From Candidatus Moraniibacteriota bacterium (GTDB lineage Bacteria; Patescibacteriota; Minisyncoccia; Moranbacterales; UBA11712), in assembly GCA_003157295.1 (NCBI GenBank), contig PMJF01000052.1, forward strand, positions 9,049 to 15,367: a DNA stretch of 6,319 nt, read 5' to 3'. Position 1 is the stretch's first letter, and every line of letters begins with the position of its first letter. This document shows positions 1-6,205 of this stretch, in pieces. The notes under the pieces are model-generated. The model worked only from the letters and a program-made list of their open reading frames with translations. It had not been told where the DNA came from and searched no databases. Both the position numbers and the translations under genes were made by a program.

Positions 1-1188
1 CAAATTAGCCAGTCCCATAGGAGTAACATCTTGCGGGTCCCGCAGAAGTCCCGTCGTATCCTGGATGTTAACCACGTCTTTCGGCTGAAGAAAGCTCACC
101 GAAGGGATCTTCGCGAAAGGAAGGCTCTTGAGCCATTCTTGGCTATGAAGAGCGCTTTTTATTCCCGGCAAGGCCGATCCTCCCCCGCAAAGGAGAATTT
201 TGCTCGGCAGCAGGTCGGAATCGGCGTACTCGCTCAAAGAAAGTTCTATCCCATCCAGCCATACCCGGCAATCTTCCTCAAGCAGTTTGCTCACTCTCGC
301 GCTGACATCTTTTCCTGTTTCACCCCGGCCGTACCTCAATTTCAGCTGTTCCGCCTCCTCAAAATTGATGCTCAGCTCTTGAGCCAGGCGTTTGGTGAAG
401 GCTCTTCCCCCCAGTGCGAACATTTTCGTTCCTTCAAGGCCTCCGTTTCGGACCAACGCTATATCCGTCGTTCCTCCGCCGATATCGATAAAAATAGCGC
501 TGAAATCAACGGTATTCTCCAGTCCCATCGATCTCGCGACCGCATAGGGCTCGGCAGCAATGCTCAAGAGATCAAGATCAAGCTCCTCGGCAATTTTTTG
601 AAGGGCGCCTAAATGAACCATGGGAGCGTAAGCGTTGAAAACTCCGATCGAAACATCTCTTCCTTGGAACCCAAGCGGATTTGTCACCCGATATCCGTCT
701 ATTCTCACATCGACGATCGCGGCGTTGATCAGCTTTACGTCGATCTCGCTATGTCCTGTTTCCCAGGCCAGCTGCTGGCGGATACGGTCAAAAGCTTTCC
801 ATTGCACTTTTTGGACAATATTTTTCAGTTCGGGAAGGTCGATCCTTATTTCCGGCTTCAGACGTTCGTAATGAACCGTGGTCGTCGAACCCTTAACCAG
901 TTCTCCGGCAATTCCCATGATCGTTTGTTCCACTCTTCTCACTCCCGCCATATCTTCCGCTCTTGCGATCGCTTCCTCGCAGGAACTGACCACTCCCGAA
1001 ATATCGCTTACCGCCCCTGATTGCATATCCCCCAAACGCTGACGAGCCCGCCCTACGCCGGCCACGATCCCCCTTTCAGATTCTTCATCGATCTTAAAGA
1101 TCAAAGCCTTGACCACTTCGGTTCCAATATCCAAAGCCAGCGCATGACCTGCTCCGCGCCGCCTAAAAATTTTTGAGAATAATCCCAT
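1..1188 (-). CDS. ftsA: FtsA-like cell-division ATPase (actin/Hsp70 fold), partial at its C-terminus
   Basis: The reading frame is open from an ATG at 1188 to the window edge (396 codons), so the 5' end is present and the C-terminus is missing. Family knowledge: FtsA is a cytoplasmic ATP-binding actin homologue that tethers FtsZ to the membrane. Visible motifs are phosphate-1 LDIGTE (residues 19-24), phosphate-2 DIGGGTTD (235-242) and the adenosine motif CGGGSALPGI (334-343). Between the first two lies a stretch typical of the FtsA 1C/SHS2 insertion: GAVSDIS (58-64), AEDMAGVRRV (77-86) and MGIAGELVKG (91-100). The end at TPMGLANL (389-396) resembles the conserved C-terminal 'GLA' region of FtsA, so probably only the linker and membrane-targeting tail are lost. 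The N-terminus is basic and amphipathic (MGLFSKIFRRR), as in PilM-type relatives. PilM is the main alternative, but the SHS2-like signature favours FtsA. No strong ribosome binding site is seen. Confidence 0.82.
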   Translation of the reverse strand, partial: MGLFSKIFRRRGAGHALALDIGTEVVKALIFKIDEESERGIVAGVGRARQRLGDMQSGAVSDISGVVSSCEEAIARAEDMAGVRRVEQTIMGIAGELVKGSTTTVHYERLKPEIRIDLPELKNIVQKVQWKAFDRIRQQLAWETGHSEIDVKLINAAIVDVRIDGYRVTNPLGFQGRDVSIGVFNAYAPMVHLGALQKIAEELDLDLLSIAAEPYAVARSMGLENTVDFSAIFIDIGGGTTDIALVRNGGLEGTKMFALGGRAFTKRLAQELSINFEEAEQLKLRYGRGETGKDVSARVSKLLEEDCRVWLDGIELSLSEYADSDLLPSKILLCGGGSALPGIKSALHSQEWLKSLPFAKIPSVSFLQPKDVVNIQDTTGLLRDPQDVTPMGLANL

Positions 1189-1215
1189 ATTTTTTTGTTC
1201 TTTGTTTCCAATTCA

Positions 1216-1243
1216 ATTATACTAAAAATTGACAAATAGGCAA
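1216..1243 (-). promoter_or_regulatory. Candidate sigma70-type promoter for the ftsA-like gene
   Basis: On the minus strand a perfect TATAAT (-10) lies at 1221-1216. A partial -35, TTGCCT (4 of 6 matches), lies at 1243-1238 with a 16-bp spacer. Transcription would start near 1209, giving a leader of about 20 nt before the ATG at 1188. The box lies in the A/T-rich divergent gap and points at the only gene on this strand here. The -35 is weak, so the call rests mainly on the -10 and its position. Confidence 0.5.
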
Positions 1244-1277
1244 AGCTTTTCTCCGGAACGGGCATCCTTCCCCGTCT

Positions 1278-1307
1278 TTGACAGAAGCCGCCTAAATTGG
1301 CTAACAT
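1278..1307 (+). promoter_or_regulatory. Candidate promoter for the plus-strand membrane-protein pair, possibly leaderless
   Basis: A perfect TTGACA (1278-1283) is followed after 18 bp by TAACAT (1302-1307), which matches the -10 consensus at 4 of 6 positions. The usual 6-7 nt from -10 to start would place transcription at about 1313-1314, the first base of the start codon. No Shine-Dalgarno sequence precedes that ATG, which fits a leaderless transcript. Caution: the spacer is slightly long and the -10 imperfect. Confidence 0.4.
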
Positions 1308-1313
1308 GAGACT

Positions 1314-2309
1314 ATGAAAATGTCGCTTGAAAAAATTTACAAGTTCGCAAGAATAATGATCTACTTTCTTCCCGCCCTGGCCGTTGTCATCGGTTTTTAT
1401 TTTATCCTTTTTCCCGTCGAAAGTTTTCAGTATTCAAGCGATCAGCCAAAACTTTCCAAATTTGATATCCAAAAAGACACCAACGCCAATGAGATCTCGT
1501 TTGGAGTTTTTCCGCTCAAAAAGAACCATCTCATCGATCTGAATGTGAGCCTGAAAAAAACCGATCAGAGATCCTGTCAAAAAAATGCTCCGACCGTGAC
1601 GCTTGAAAGGACTTATCAGGCCTTCCTTTATCCCATGGGACCGGATATAAAAAGCCCGGACGAGCTCAAGGATCTGCTTTACGCCGACAACGGCACAAAA
1701 TATCCCAACGGAACGATGCTGCACAATAAGCCGACAGACCAGGTTTTTCTCATCAGTCACGGCAAGAAAATTCTTTTCCCGGGACCGGAGATCCTGCTGG
1801 CTTTCGGATACAGCTTTGAAAATATGATCGACGTCGACCAATCGGTGATCGACCAATATCCGGATGCACAGGAAAAGGTTTTTCTCTGGACCCTTCCCCA
1901 TCCGGACGGAATTATTTTCGAAAGTTTTCCCTCTCATTCGTTTTATCTCATTCTCAACGGCCAAAAACGCCTCATTGCCGATCCGGAAATTCTCGGCAAA
2001 GCATGGCCGGAATATTATTCCATACCGGTAAACGACATCACGCCTGAGAGCCGATCCCAATGCCGGATTTCCCAGAAAGATTATTCCAATGGAACCGTAA
2101 AATGCTCCTTCGATGCAGATAAACTGCCTGTATCTCTGGGTAAATATTATTTATTCACTCTCAAATTCCAGGATCTCTGCCAAGTGGTGACAGATGTCCA
2201 CCCGGCCAGCGCCCGGATCGATTTCTCCGCCGAAAAATCATACGCCACCGTCAAGGACACCATAAGAACAATTTTTGCTTCGATCCTTAACCGCTATATA
2301 CAAAAATAA
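1314..2309 (+). CDS. Membrane-anchored extracytoplasmic protein with two internal repeats, function unknown
   Basis: The 331-residue protein has one N-terminal hydrophobic helix (about residues 14-33), preceded by a short basic segment. That predicts an N-in signal anchor with the rest outside the membrane. I do not recognise a named family. Residues 131-183 and 197-245 are related repeats. Each has a P-[ND]-G start, a core of the form [FY]LI-x2-G-[KQ]-K, and PEIL at 158-161 and 224-227. The flanks (about 58-105 and 258-310) look beta-rich, as if the repeats interrupt or separate beta-sandwich domains. Cysteines at 88, 250, 264 and 289 are all predicted to be outside and could pair. The C-terminus ends in a possibly amphipathic helix (about 310-331). 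The start at 1314 is preferred: an ATG at 1306 runs into TGA after two codons, and an ATG at 1320 is an in-frame alternative. The gene is probably co-transcribed with the next one, 18 bp downstream. Confidence 0.85.
   Translation: MKMSLEKIYKFARIMIYFLPALAVVIGFYFILFPVESFQYSSDQPKLSKFDIQKDTNANEISFGVFPLKKNHLIDLNVSLKKTDQRSCQKNAPTVTLERTYQAFLYPMGPDIKSPDELKDLLYADNGTKYPNGTMLHNKPTDQVFLISHGKKILFPGPEILLAFGYSFENMIDVDQSVIDQYPDAQEKVFLWTLPHPDGIIFESFPSHSFYLILNGQKRLIADPEILGKAWPEYYSIPVNDITPESRSQCRISQKDYSNGTVKCSFDADKLPVSLGKYYLFTLKFQDLCQVVTDVHPASARIDFSAEKSYATVKDTIRTIFASILNRYIQK
1704..2048 (+). repeat. Tandem protein-level repeat pair of about 50-55 residues
   Basis: Residues 131-161 and 197-227 of the membrane-anchored protein align without gaps at an offset of exactly 66 residues, with 12 of 31 identical by eye. 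Shared positions include the P, G and P of the first ten, the LI core, G-x-K, and PEIL. The repeat then continues less clearly to about 183 and 245. The DNA copies have diverged, so this is an old duplication and not a recombinogenic DNA repeat. From memory, similar 'LI-x-NGKKR-x-I-x-SPE' modules occur in secreted proteins of candidate-phyla bacteria; I could not check this here. Confidence 0.6.
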
Positions 2310-2327
2310 CTCGATTAAAACTTTTTT

Positions 2328-2723
2328 ATGACACTGGAAAAATTTTTCTACAAGATCACCAAAGACCTCCTCACGGCTTTTATGATAACCTATTTTCTAT
2401 TGCTCGTGCCGGAGCTAGTGTTGCCGGGAATCGTCAGTTCCCATTTCAATCCGAAATATCTGCTCCTTCTTATCCTGATCTTGGGCCTGGTTTTTTCAAG
2501 ACTCGGAAGAAAGAATTCCCCTCAAGAGAAATTGAGGTTCCAAGCAGTCTCCCGAAACTTGCTCAATGTCATATTGTTTATTATTTTGGTCTTGCTTCTG
2601 CTGAGTCTCTATAAAATGCATGTTTGGCAGATAATCGTGACCGCGATCCTAACCCTCGCTCTCATCATAGCGGCAGAGAAAATGCTGGTCTCGGAAAAGG
2701 AAAATGAAAAAAAGGCGTTGTAA
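2328..2723 (+). CDS. Small integral membrane protein, four predicted helices, function unknown
   Basis: The 131-residue protein is mostly hydrophobic. Predicted membrane segments are at about 14-36, 43-57, 77-95 and 98-118. A basic, polar loop (about 58-76, with RLGRKN and QEKLRFQ) separates the two helical hairpins, and the C-terminal tail is charged (EKENEKKAL). By the positive-inside rule the central loop and both termini are probably cytoplasmic. No catalytic or transport motif is recognisable. The start at 2328 lies 18 bp after the upstream stop and has no Shine-Dalgarno sequence. A later in-frame ATG at codon 19 would remove part of helix 1, so it is less likely. The last codons and stop overlap the terminator of the opposing operon. 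Pairing with the upstream anchored protein suggests a shared envelope role, which is inference only. Confidence 0.78.
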   Translation: MTLEKFFYKITKDLLTAFMITYFLLLVPELVLPGIVSSHFNPKYLLLLILILGLVFSRLGRKNSPQEKLRFQAVSRNLLNVILFIILVLLLLSLYKMHVWQIIVTAILTLALIIAAEKMLVSEKENEKKAL

Positions 2724-2727
2724 CGCC
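2707..2727 (-). terminator. Intrinsic terminator of the glycan operon, embedded in the opposing gene
   Basis: On the minus strand, GGCGT-TACA-ACGCC forms a perfect 5-bp GC-rich stem with a 4-nt loop (2726-2713 region; the inverted repeat extends to 6 bp at 2727-2714). It is followed at once by seven T residues (2713-2707). It lies about 30 nt past the TGA stop of the glycosyltransferase gene (2757), exactly where a terminator is expected. It overlaps the last codons and TAA (2721-2723) of the plus-strand membrane-protein gene. On the plus strand the hairpin is not followed by a T run, so it should act mainly leftward. Confidence 0.8.
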
Positions 2728-2756
2728 GAATAAACTTTCCGTGCTGTTTTTCCCAT

Positions 2757-3875
2757 TCAGCCTTTGAGACACTCCAGCGTTTCTTTCGCGCATTTTTCCC
2801 AAGAAAAATCTTTCGCCCTTTCAAGGCCTTTTTGCCCGAGGTCGTCTCGCAGCTTGTCACTTTCTAAAATTTTCATCAAGGCTTCGGCTAAATTTTCTTT
2901 TGAATAAGGGTCAAAAAGCATTCCCGCTCCGCCGACGATTTCCGCGAGACTCGAATTATCCGCCGCCACGACGGGAGTTCCGGAGGCCATGGCTTCGAGC
3001 GCCGGCAAACCAAATCCCTCATAGAAAGAGGGGGATACGAGAGCTACGGAACCGGCGAGGAGCGCCGCTTTGTCTTCCGGATCAATTTTTCCCGCCGCTG
3101 TGACATTTTCGCTCTTCCCTATTTTCTTCATCACGTCGTCATACATCCAACCAAGCTCGCCGGCGATCACAAGACCCAGATCTTGATAGCGTTTATCTTT
3201 TCGCACCATCGAGAAAGCATCAATAAGCGTTCCGATATTTTTTCTCGGCTGGATGGCGCCAAGAAAAACAAAATATTTTGAATACGGTATTTGATATTTT
3301 ATCTTGTTCTTTTGAATTTTTCCCGGAGAAATGGGGGTGTTGAACAGATCTTTGTCATACCCGTGATAGATCACTTTGATCTTTTCTTCGCGCATAAAGG
3401 GATATATTTTCAGAAGATCGCTTTTGGTCGATTCGGAAACCGCGATCAAGCGATCGGCGTTTCGGGCGGCATAATCGGTAAAAAAATTCAATCTCCGCAG
3501 ATCTCGGCGCGGAAAATATTTCGGAAAGAACTTAAAAGCCAGATCATGAACGGTCACAACAGTTTTTGTTTTCTTGCTCCGAAGACACGGCAAGGAATGC
3601 ATAGGCATCCATAAAACATCCGGCTTGGTCCGCCACATCTCGAAAGCGAAACGGGTCTGCGTCCAAAAATATGGGAAGGGCAGTTTTTTTATGGAATAAC
3701 TGTCAAAAACAGGGAAGGCCAGTTCCGGATTGAATTCGTTTTCGTGATAGATCAAAAAATGGTCCCGCCGATCGCGAGAGGCAGAACCAAAGTTTTTCAA
3801 AATATTTTGGATATAGATCCGCGTCCCGTCGATCCGCCGATGATCCAGATCGGCTGCGTTTATGGCGATTCGCAT
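2757..3875 (-). CDS. GT4-family (GT-B fold) glycosyltransferase
   Basis: The 372-residue protein is a typical-length retaining GT-B enzyme. It would transfer a sugar from a nucleotide-sugar donor to a growing glycan at the cytoplasmic side of the membrane. The N-terminal acceptor domain begins MRIAINAADL and carries VVTVHDL (106-112) and IAVSEST (144-150). The C-terminal donor domain carries GAIQPRKNIGTLIDAF (206-221) and the donor-site motif YEGFGLPALEAMASGTPVVA, where E286 and E294 form the E-x7-E signature. The pattern resembles mannosyl- and rhamnosyltransferases of the MtfB/RfaB type, but donor and acceptor cannot be read from sequence. The ATG at 3875 follows the upstream TGA after one base and has no Shine-Dalgarno sequence, so translational coupling is likely. 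Its position downstream of dTDP-rhamnose genes suggests a role in a rhamnose-containing surface polysaccharide. It is the last gene of the operon. Confidence 0.93.
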   Translation of the reverse strand: MRIAINAADLDHRRIDGTRIYIQNILKNFGSASRDRRDHFLIYHENEFNPELAFPVFDSYSIKKLPFPYFWTQTRFAFEMWRTKPDVLWMPMHSLPCLRSKKTKTVVTVHDLAFKFFPKYFPRRDLRRLNFFTDYAARNADRLIAVSESTKSDLLKIYPFMREEKIKVIYHGYDKDLFNTPISPGKIQKNKIKYQIPYSKYFVFLGAIQPRKNIGTLIDAFSMVRKDKRYQDLGLVIAGELGWMYDDVMKKIGKSENVTAAGKIDPEDKAALLAGSVALVSPSFYEGFGLPALEAMASGTPVVAADNSSLAEIVGGAGMLFDPYSKENLAEALMKILESDKLRDDLGQKGLERAKDFSWEKCAKETLECLKG

Positions 3876-3876
3876 A

Positions 3877-5367
3877 TCAATAATTTTTGAATTTTCCCTT
3901 TTTGATGTCTTTCAAAAAATCTTTGAATCCCTCCTGCGCTTCCTGTTCGAACATGGCTCGGACGGCCAGCGGAGTGGTCGCTGGAGATTTCCAGTTGTAT
4001 ATAGGCTTCAGGTTTTTTCTCATGATATAAGCGGTCTTCACTAAAAAATTCGTGTCTCCCTGGACCGGACAGGCATAAATATAGTCCTCACGGTCACCGC
4101 TTTGGTTGAATCCGCCCTTCACTTCGAAAGTGATCGGAAGGCCCTGATTCTTTATTTTTCTGAACGATTCGACCGGGTTCGGGTAATGATTGAAATTCTT
4201 GTTCAGATATTTTATATTCTCGTTTTTTATGTTTTTCAACTGGTTGGATTCGACCATCACTGTGCGACCGAGCCTCCGATCGAAGAAACATGCTCCCCCT
4301 TTCTGTGGCTTAAGGGGATTTTGAGCCACGATCTCCATGACCATGTTATACCCTTTTTTCCCGAGATCAAGGGCCAAGGCCAGGCTGGGAAGATCAACAG
4401 CGCAAGTCAGATAACCCAGATCCTCGACATTATATGAAAGCAGATCGTCGTGTCCCGCCATTATTTTCTCGAATTCTTCGCTCGTGAAGAAAATTCTTTT
4501 GCCGGTTTCCTTCGGATCGACCCGGAATATGACGTTATCATGCGTTTTCTGCATGATCATCTGCCCGTGGTTATGAAGCCTCTTGTTTTTTTCCGTTGTC
4601 TGGTCATAAAAAAGATCGCCTTCTTTTACATACATGCCATGGAAACTTCTCTGGATCATGAAATGGGTCTTTTGAGGATTCAATCCGAAAAAATTGAACC
4701 GCTTGAACTCATCAAGAATTTCTTCGGCCGTCTGCTCGTTCAGGACGATCAGAACACTCTGTTTCGCCAGCACATCTTTTGGCTTTTTTTTGTTTTGTTT
4801 GGCGATCCGGACCACATCATACGCCATCTGGAGCATATGCCGATTGCCGAGGGAAACATTTTGAAGCTTTCGGGGATCCTCTCCGGCAATTCCTAGAACG
4901 CTCTTTTTGGTAATCTCTCGAGTTATTCTTTTTTTCTCGTTGGCAATTTTTTTGCCCTCCACTCCCTTTTTTATCAGCTCTTGCAGAGCCTCTTTCCGGA
5001 TATGCCCAACAACCTCATCGAGCGAAAATTGGCTGAGATCGAGAAGATACTTCGTCCCCAATCCCAAGCGGGTTGCCTCGCCGGCGGCGGTATGCTCCCA
5101 GAAAAATTTTCCTTCGATAATTGCTTTTTCAGAAAGAGAAGTTCCTATTTTGTCGTCGTCGAGCACGATTATTTTTTTCTCGTCAATCGGTTCGAGCTGC
5201 TTGTAATTTTCATAGACATTGATCTTTGAATGATCTTTTTTTATGTCTTCCACTGTTATTTTTCTGGGATTTTTGTAAAAACGGTGCAGCATCCATTCGA
5301 TATACCGCGCTACCGAAATGCGGTATTCCTCAAATGAATCGAGATGAATTTTCGGTTTATTGCTCAT
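3877..5367 (-). CDS. Divergent UDPGP-family nucleotidyltransferase (UDP-sugar pyrophosphorylase-like)
   Basis: The 496-residue protein matches UDP-glucose and UDP-GlcNAc pyrophosphorylases in length (about 500) and motif order. That family joins UTP and a sugar-1-phosphate into a UDP-sugar plus pyrophosphate. The nucleotide-loop equivalent is AAGEATRLGLGTK (94-106), placed as in the family but with GE-A in place of GG-x-G. NFFGLNPQKTHFMIQRSFHG (225-244) resembles the family's 'FGL...F-x-Q' region. LHNHGQMIMQKTHDN (264-278) sits where the 'P-x-GhG' sugar-side motif is expected. AVDLPS (323-328) occupies the place of the usual NVDN, keeping the Asp (D325) but losing the Asn. KGGACFF (356-362) and VMVES (370-374) match the 'K-x-GG...VEY' region. 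The chosen start is ATG 5367; an in-frame TTG at 5376 would add three residues. It lies 21 nt after rmlA and 1 nt before the glycosyltransferase gene. Substrate unknown; a lost or altered activity is possible. Confidence 0.6.
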   Translation of the reverse strand: MSNKPKIHLDSFEEYRISVARYIEWMLHRFYKNPRKITVEDIKKDHSKINVYENYKQLEPIDEKKIIVLDDDKIGTSLSEKAIIEGKFFWEHTAAGEATRLGLGTKYLLDLSQFSLDEVVGHIRKEALQELIKKGVEGKKIANEKKRITREITKKSVLGIAGEDPRKLQNVSLGNRHMLQMAYDVVRIAKQNKKKPKDVLAKQSVLIVLNEQTAEEILDEFKRFNFFGLNPQKTHFMIQRSFHGMYVKEGDLFYDQTTEKNKRLHNHGQMIMQKTHDNVIFRVDPKETGKRIFFTSEEFEKIMAGHDDLLSYNVEDLGYLTCAVDLPSLALALDLGKKGYNMVMEIVAQNPLKPQKGGACFFDRRLGRTVMVESNQLKNIKNENIKYLNKNFNHYPNPVESFRKIKNQGLPITFEVKGGFNQSGDREDYIYACPVQGDTNFLVKTAYIMRKNLKPIYNWKSPATTPLAVRAMFEQEAQEGFKDFLKDIKKGKFKNY

Positions 5368-5388
5368 CTTTTTCAAAATATTTATATC

Positions 5389-6201
5389 TTATAGCAGTTT
5401 CTTCTTGGCGATCGCTTTAAGCTCCGCGTTGAACTCGGAAATAGCCTGATCGATCAGCGGGTCGAAATTTTTATAAATTTCCTTGTCTCTCACGATATTG
5501 CCCGCCGCGAGAAGGGAGTCATAAGTCCCGGCGTCCAGCCATTCTCCCGTGATCGTGTTGACCTTCAGCTCCCCCATTTCAAGATATTTCTGGTTGATGC
5601 TGGTTATCTCTATTTCGCCTCTTATTGAAGGCTCCAGATTTTTCGCGATCTCCACCACCCGGTTGTCGTAAATATACGCTCCTGTCACGCAAAAATTGCT
5701 TTTCGGTTTCTCCGGTTTTTCTTCGATGGAAAGCGCCTTGCCCTGCGCGTCAAAGTCCACCACCCCGAAACGTTCGGGATCCGGAACCTGTTTCGCGAAT
5801 ATCACTCCGCCGGAAGAAAAATTTTTGATATGGCTCGTCAGATCATCTTCAAAAATATTGTCCCCCAGGATCATGGCTACGTTGCCGTCATCAATGAAAG
5901 ATTCTCCCTGAATAAAAGCGTCCGCCAATCCCCGCGGAACTTTTTGGACCTCGAAATAGAGATGGATCCCGTGATTTTTGAAAATCGAGCCAAGGAGATT
6001 CAAAAATTGGCCCGAATGCTCCGGAGCGACGATGACCAGAATATCCTTTATTCCCGCTTTTACGAGGACATTGAGAGGATAAAAAACCATTTGCCGGTCG
6101 TAGACAGGGAGAAGCTGTTTGCTGGTCGTGGCGGTCAAGGGAAACAGCCTGGTGGCTGTGCCGCCGGCCAACACGATGCCTTTCATTTGCTTTTTGCTCA
6201 T
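5389..6201 (-). CDS. rmlA: Glucose-1-phosphate thymidylyltransferase (dTDP-glucose synthase)
   Basis: This enzyme joins dTTP and glucose-1-phosphate into dTDP-glucose, the first step of dTDP-L-rhamnose synthesis in the cytoplasm. The 270-residue protein carries the family motifs in order: GIVLAGGTATRLFPLT (8-23), SKQLLPVYDRQMVFYPL (27-43), RGLADAFI (about 89-96), LGDNIFEDD (111-119), DPERFGVVDFD, the sugar-site IEEKP, KSNFCVTGAYIYD, RGEIEITSIN and GEWLDAGTYDSL. The signature loop reads GG-T-A-TRL, with Ala at the usual second Gly; the downstream lysine is kept. At 270 residues it is some 20 shorter than the E. coli protein (about 290), with the difference in the C-terminal helical region that forms the allosteric site in long RmlA proteins. 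ATG 6201 is 4 nt after the rmlD stop; ATG 6186 (MKGIVLAGG) is an equally plausible start and matches the usual N-terminus. Confidence 0.95.
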   Translation of the reverse strand: MSKKQMKGIVLAGGTATRLFPLTATTSKQLLPVYDRQMVFYPLNVLVKAGIKDILVIVAPEHSGQFLNLLGSIFKNHGIHLYFEVQKVPRGLADAFIQGESFIDDGNVAMILGDNIFEDDLTSHIKNFSSGGVIFAKQVPDPERFGVVDFDAQGKALSIEEKPEKPKSNFCVTGAYIYDNRVVEIAKNLEPSIRGEIEITSINQKYLEMGELKVNTITGEWLDAGTYDSLLAAGNIVRDKEIYKNFDPLIDQAISEFNAELKAIAKKKLL

Positions 6202-6205
6202 AAGC

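Noticed and set aside
31..1020. Two plus-strand open frames (31-612 and 613-1020) opposite the ftsA-like gene
   Set aside because: They are antisense shadows. The minus-strand frame across the same bases has clear actin-fold ATPase motifs from end to end, while the plus-strand peptides show no family features.
1101..1307. Minus-strand 68-codon frame upstream of and overlapping the ftsA start
   Set aside because: It overlaps the first codons of the ftsA-like gene in another frame, spans the promoter region and has no recognisable composition or motif.
1834..1857. 9-bp direct repeat TCGACCAAT, two copies 15 bp apart
   Set aside because: It lies in frame within a coding region (Asp-Gln...Asp-Gln) and is short enough to arise by codon choice. 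No palindrome or operator-like symmetry surrounds it.
1434..2060. Minus-strand 208-codon frame opposite the repeat-bearing membrane protein gene
   Set aside because: The plus-strand protein has a signal anchor and an internal protein-level repeat, which support it as the coding strand. The minus frame shows neither and has no start context.
4102..5229. Several plus-strand open frames of 80-150 codons opposite the UDPGP-like gene
   Set aside because: They overlap one another in different frames, and the minus-strand frame is continuous for 496 codons with family motifs. They are shadows.
5368..5376. TTG at 5376 as the start of the UDPGP-like gene
   Set aside because: It adds only three residues (MKK) ahead of an in-frame ATG at 5367, has no better ribosome binding site, and ATG is the stronger initiator. 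It remains possible.
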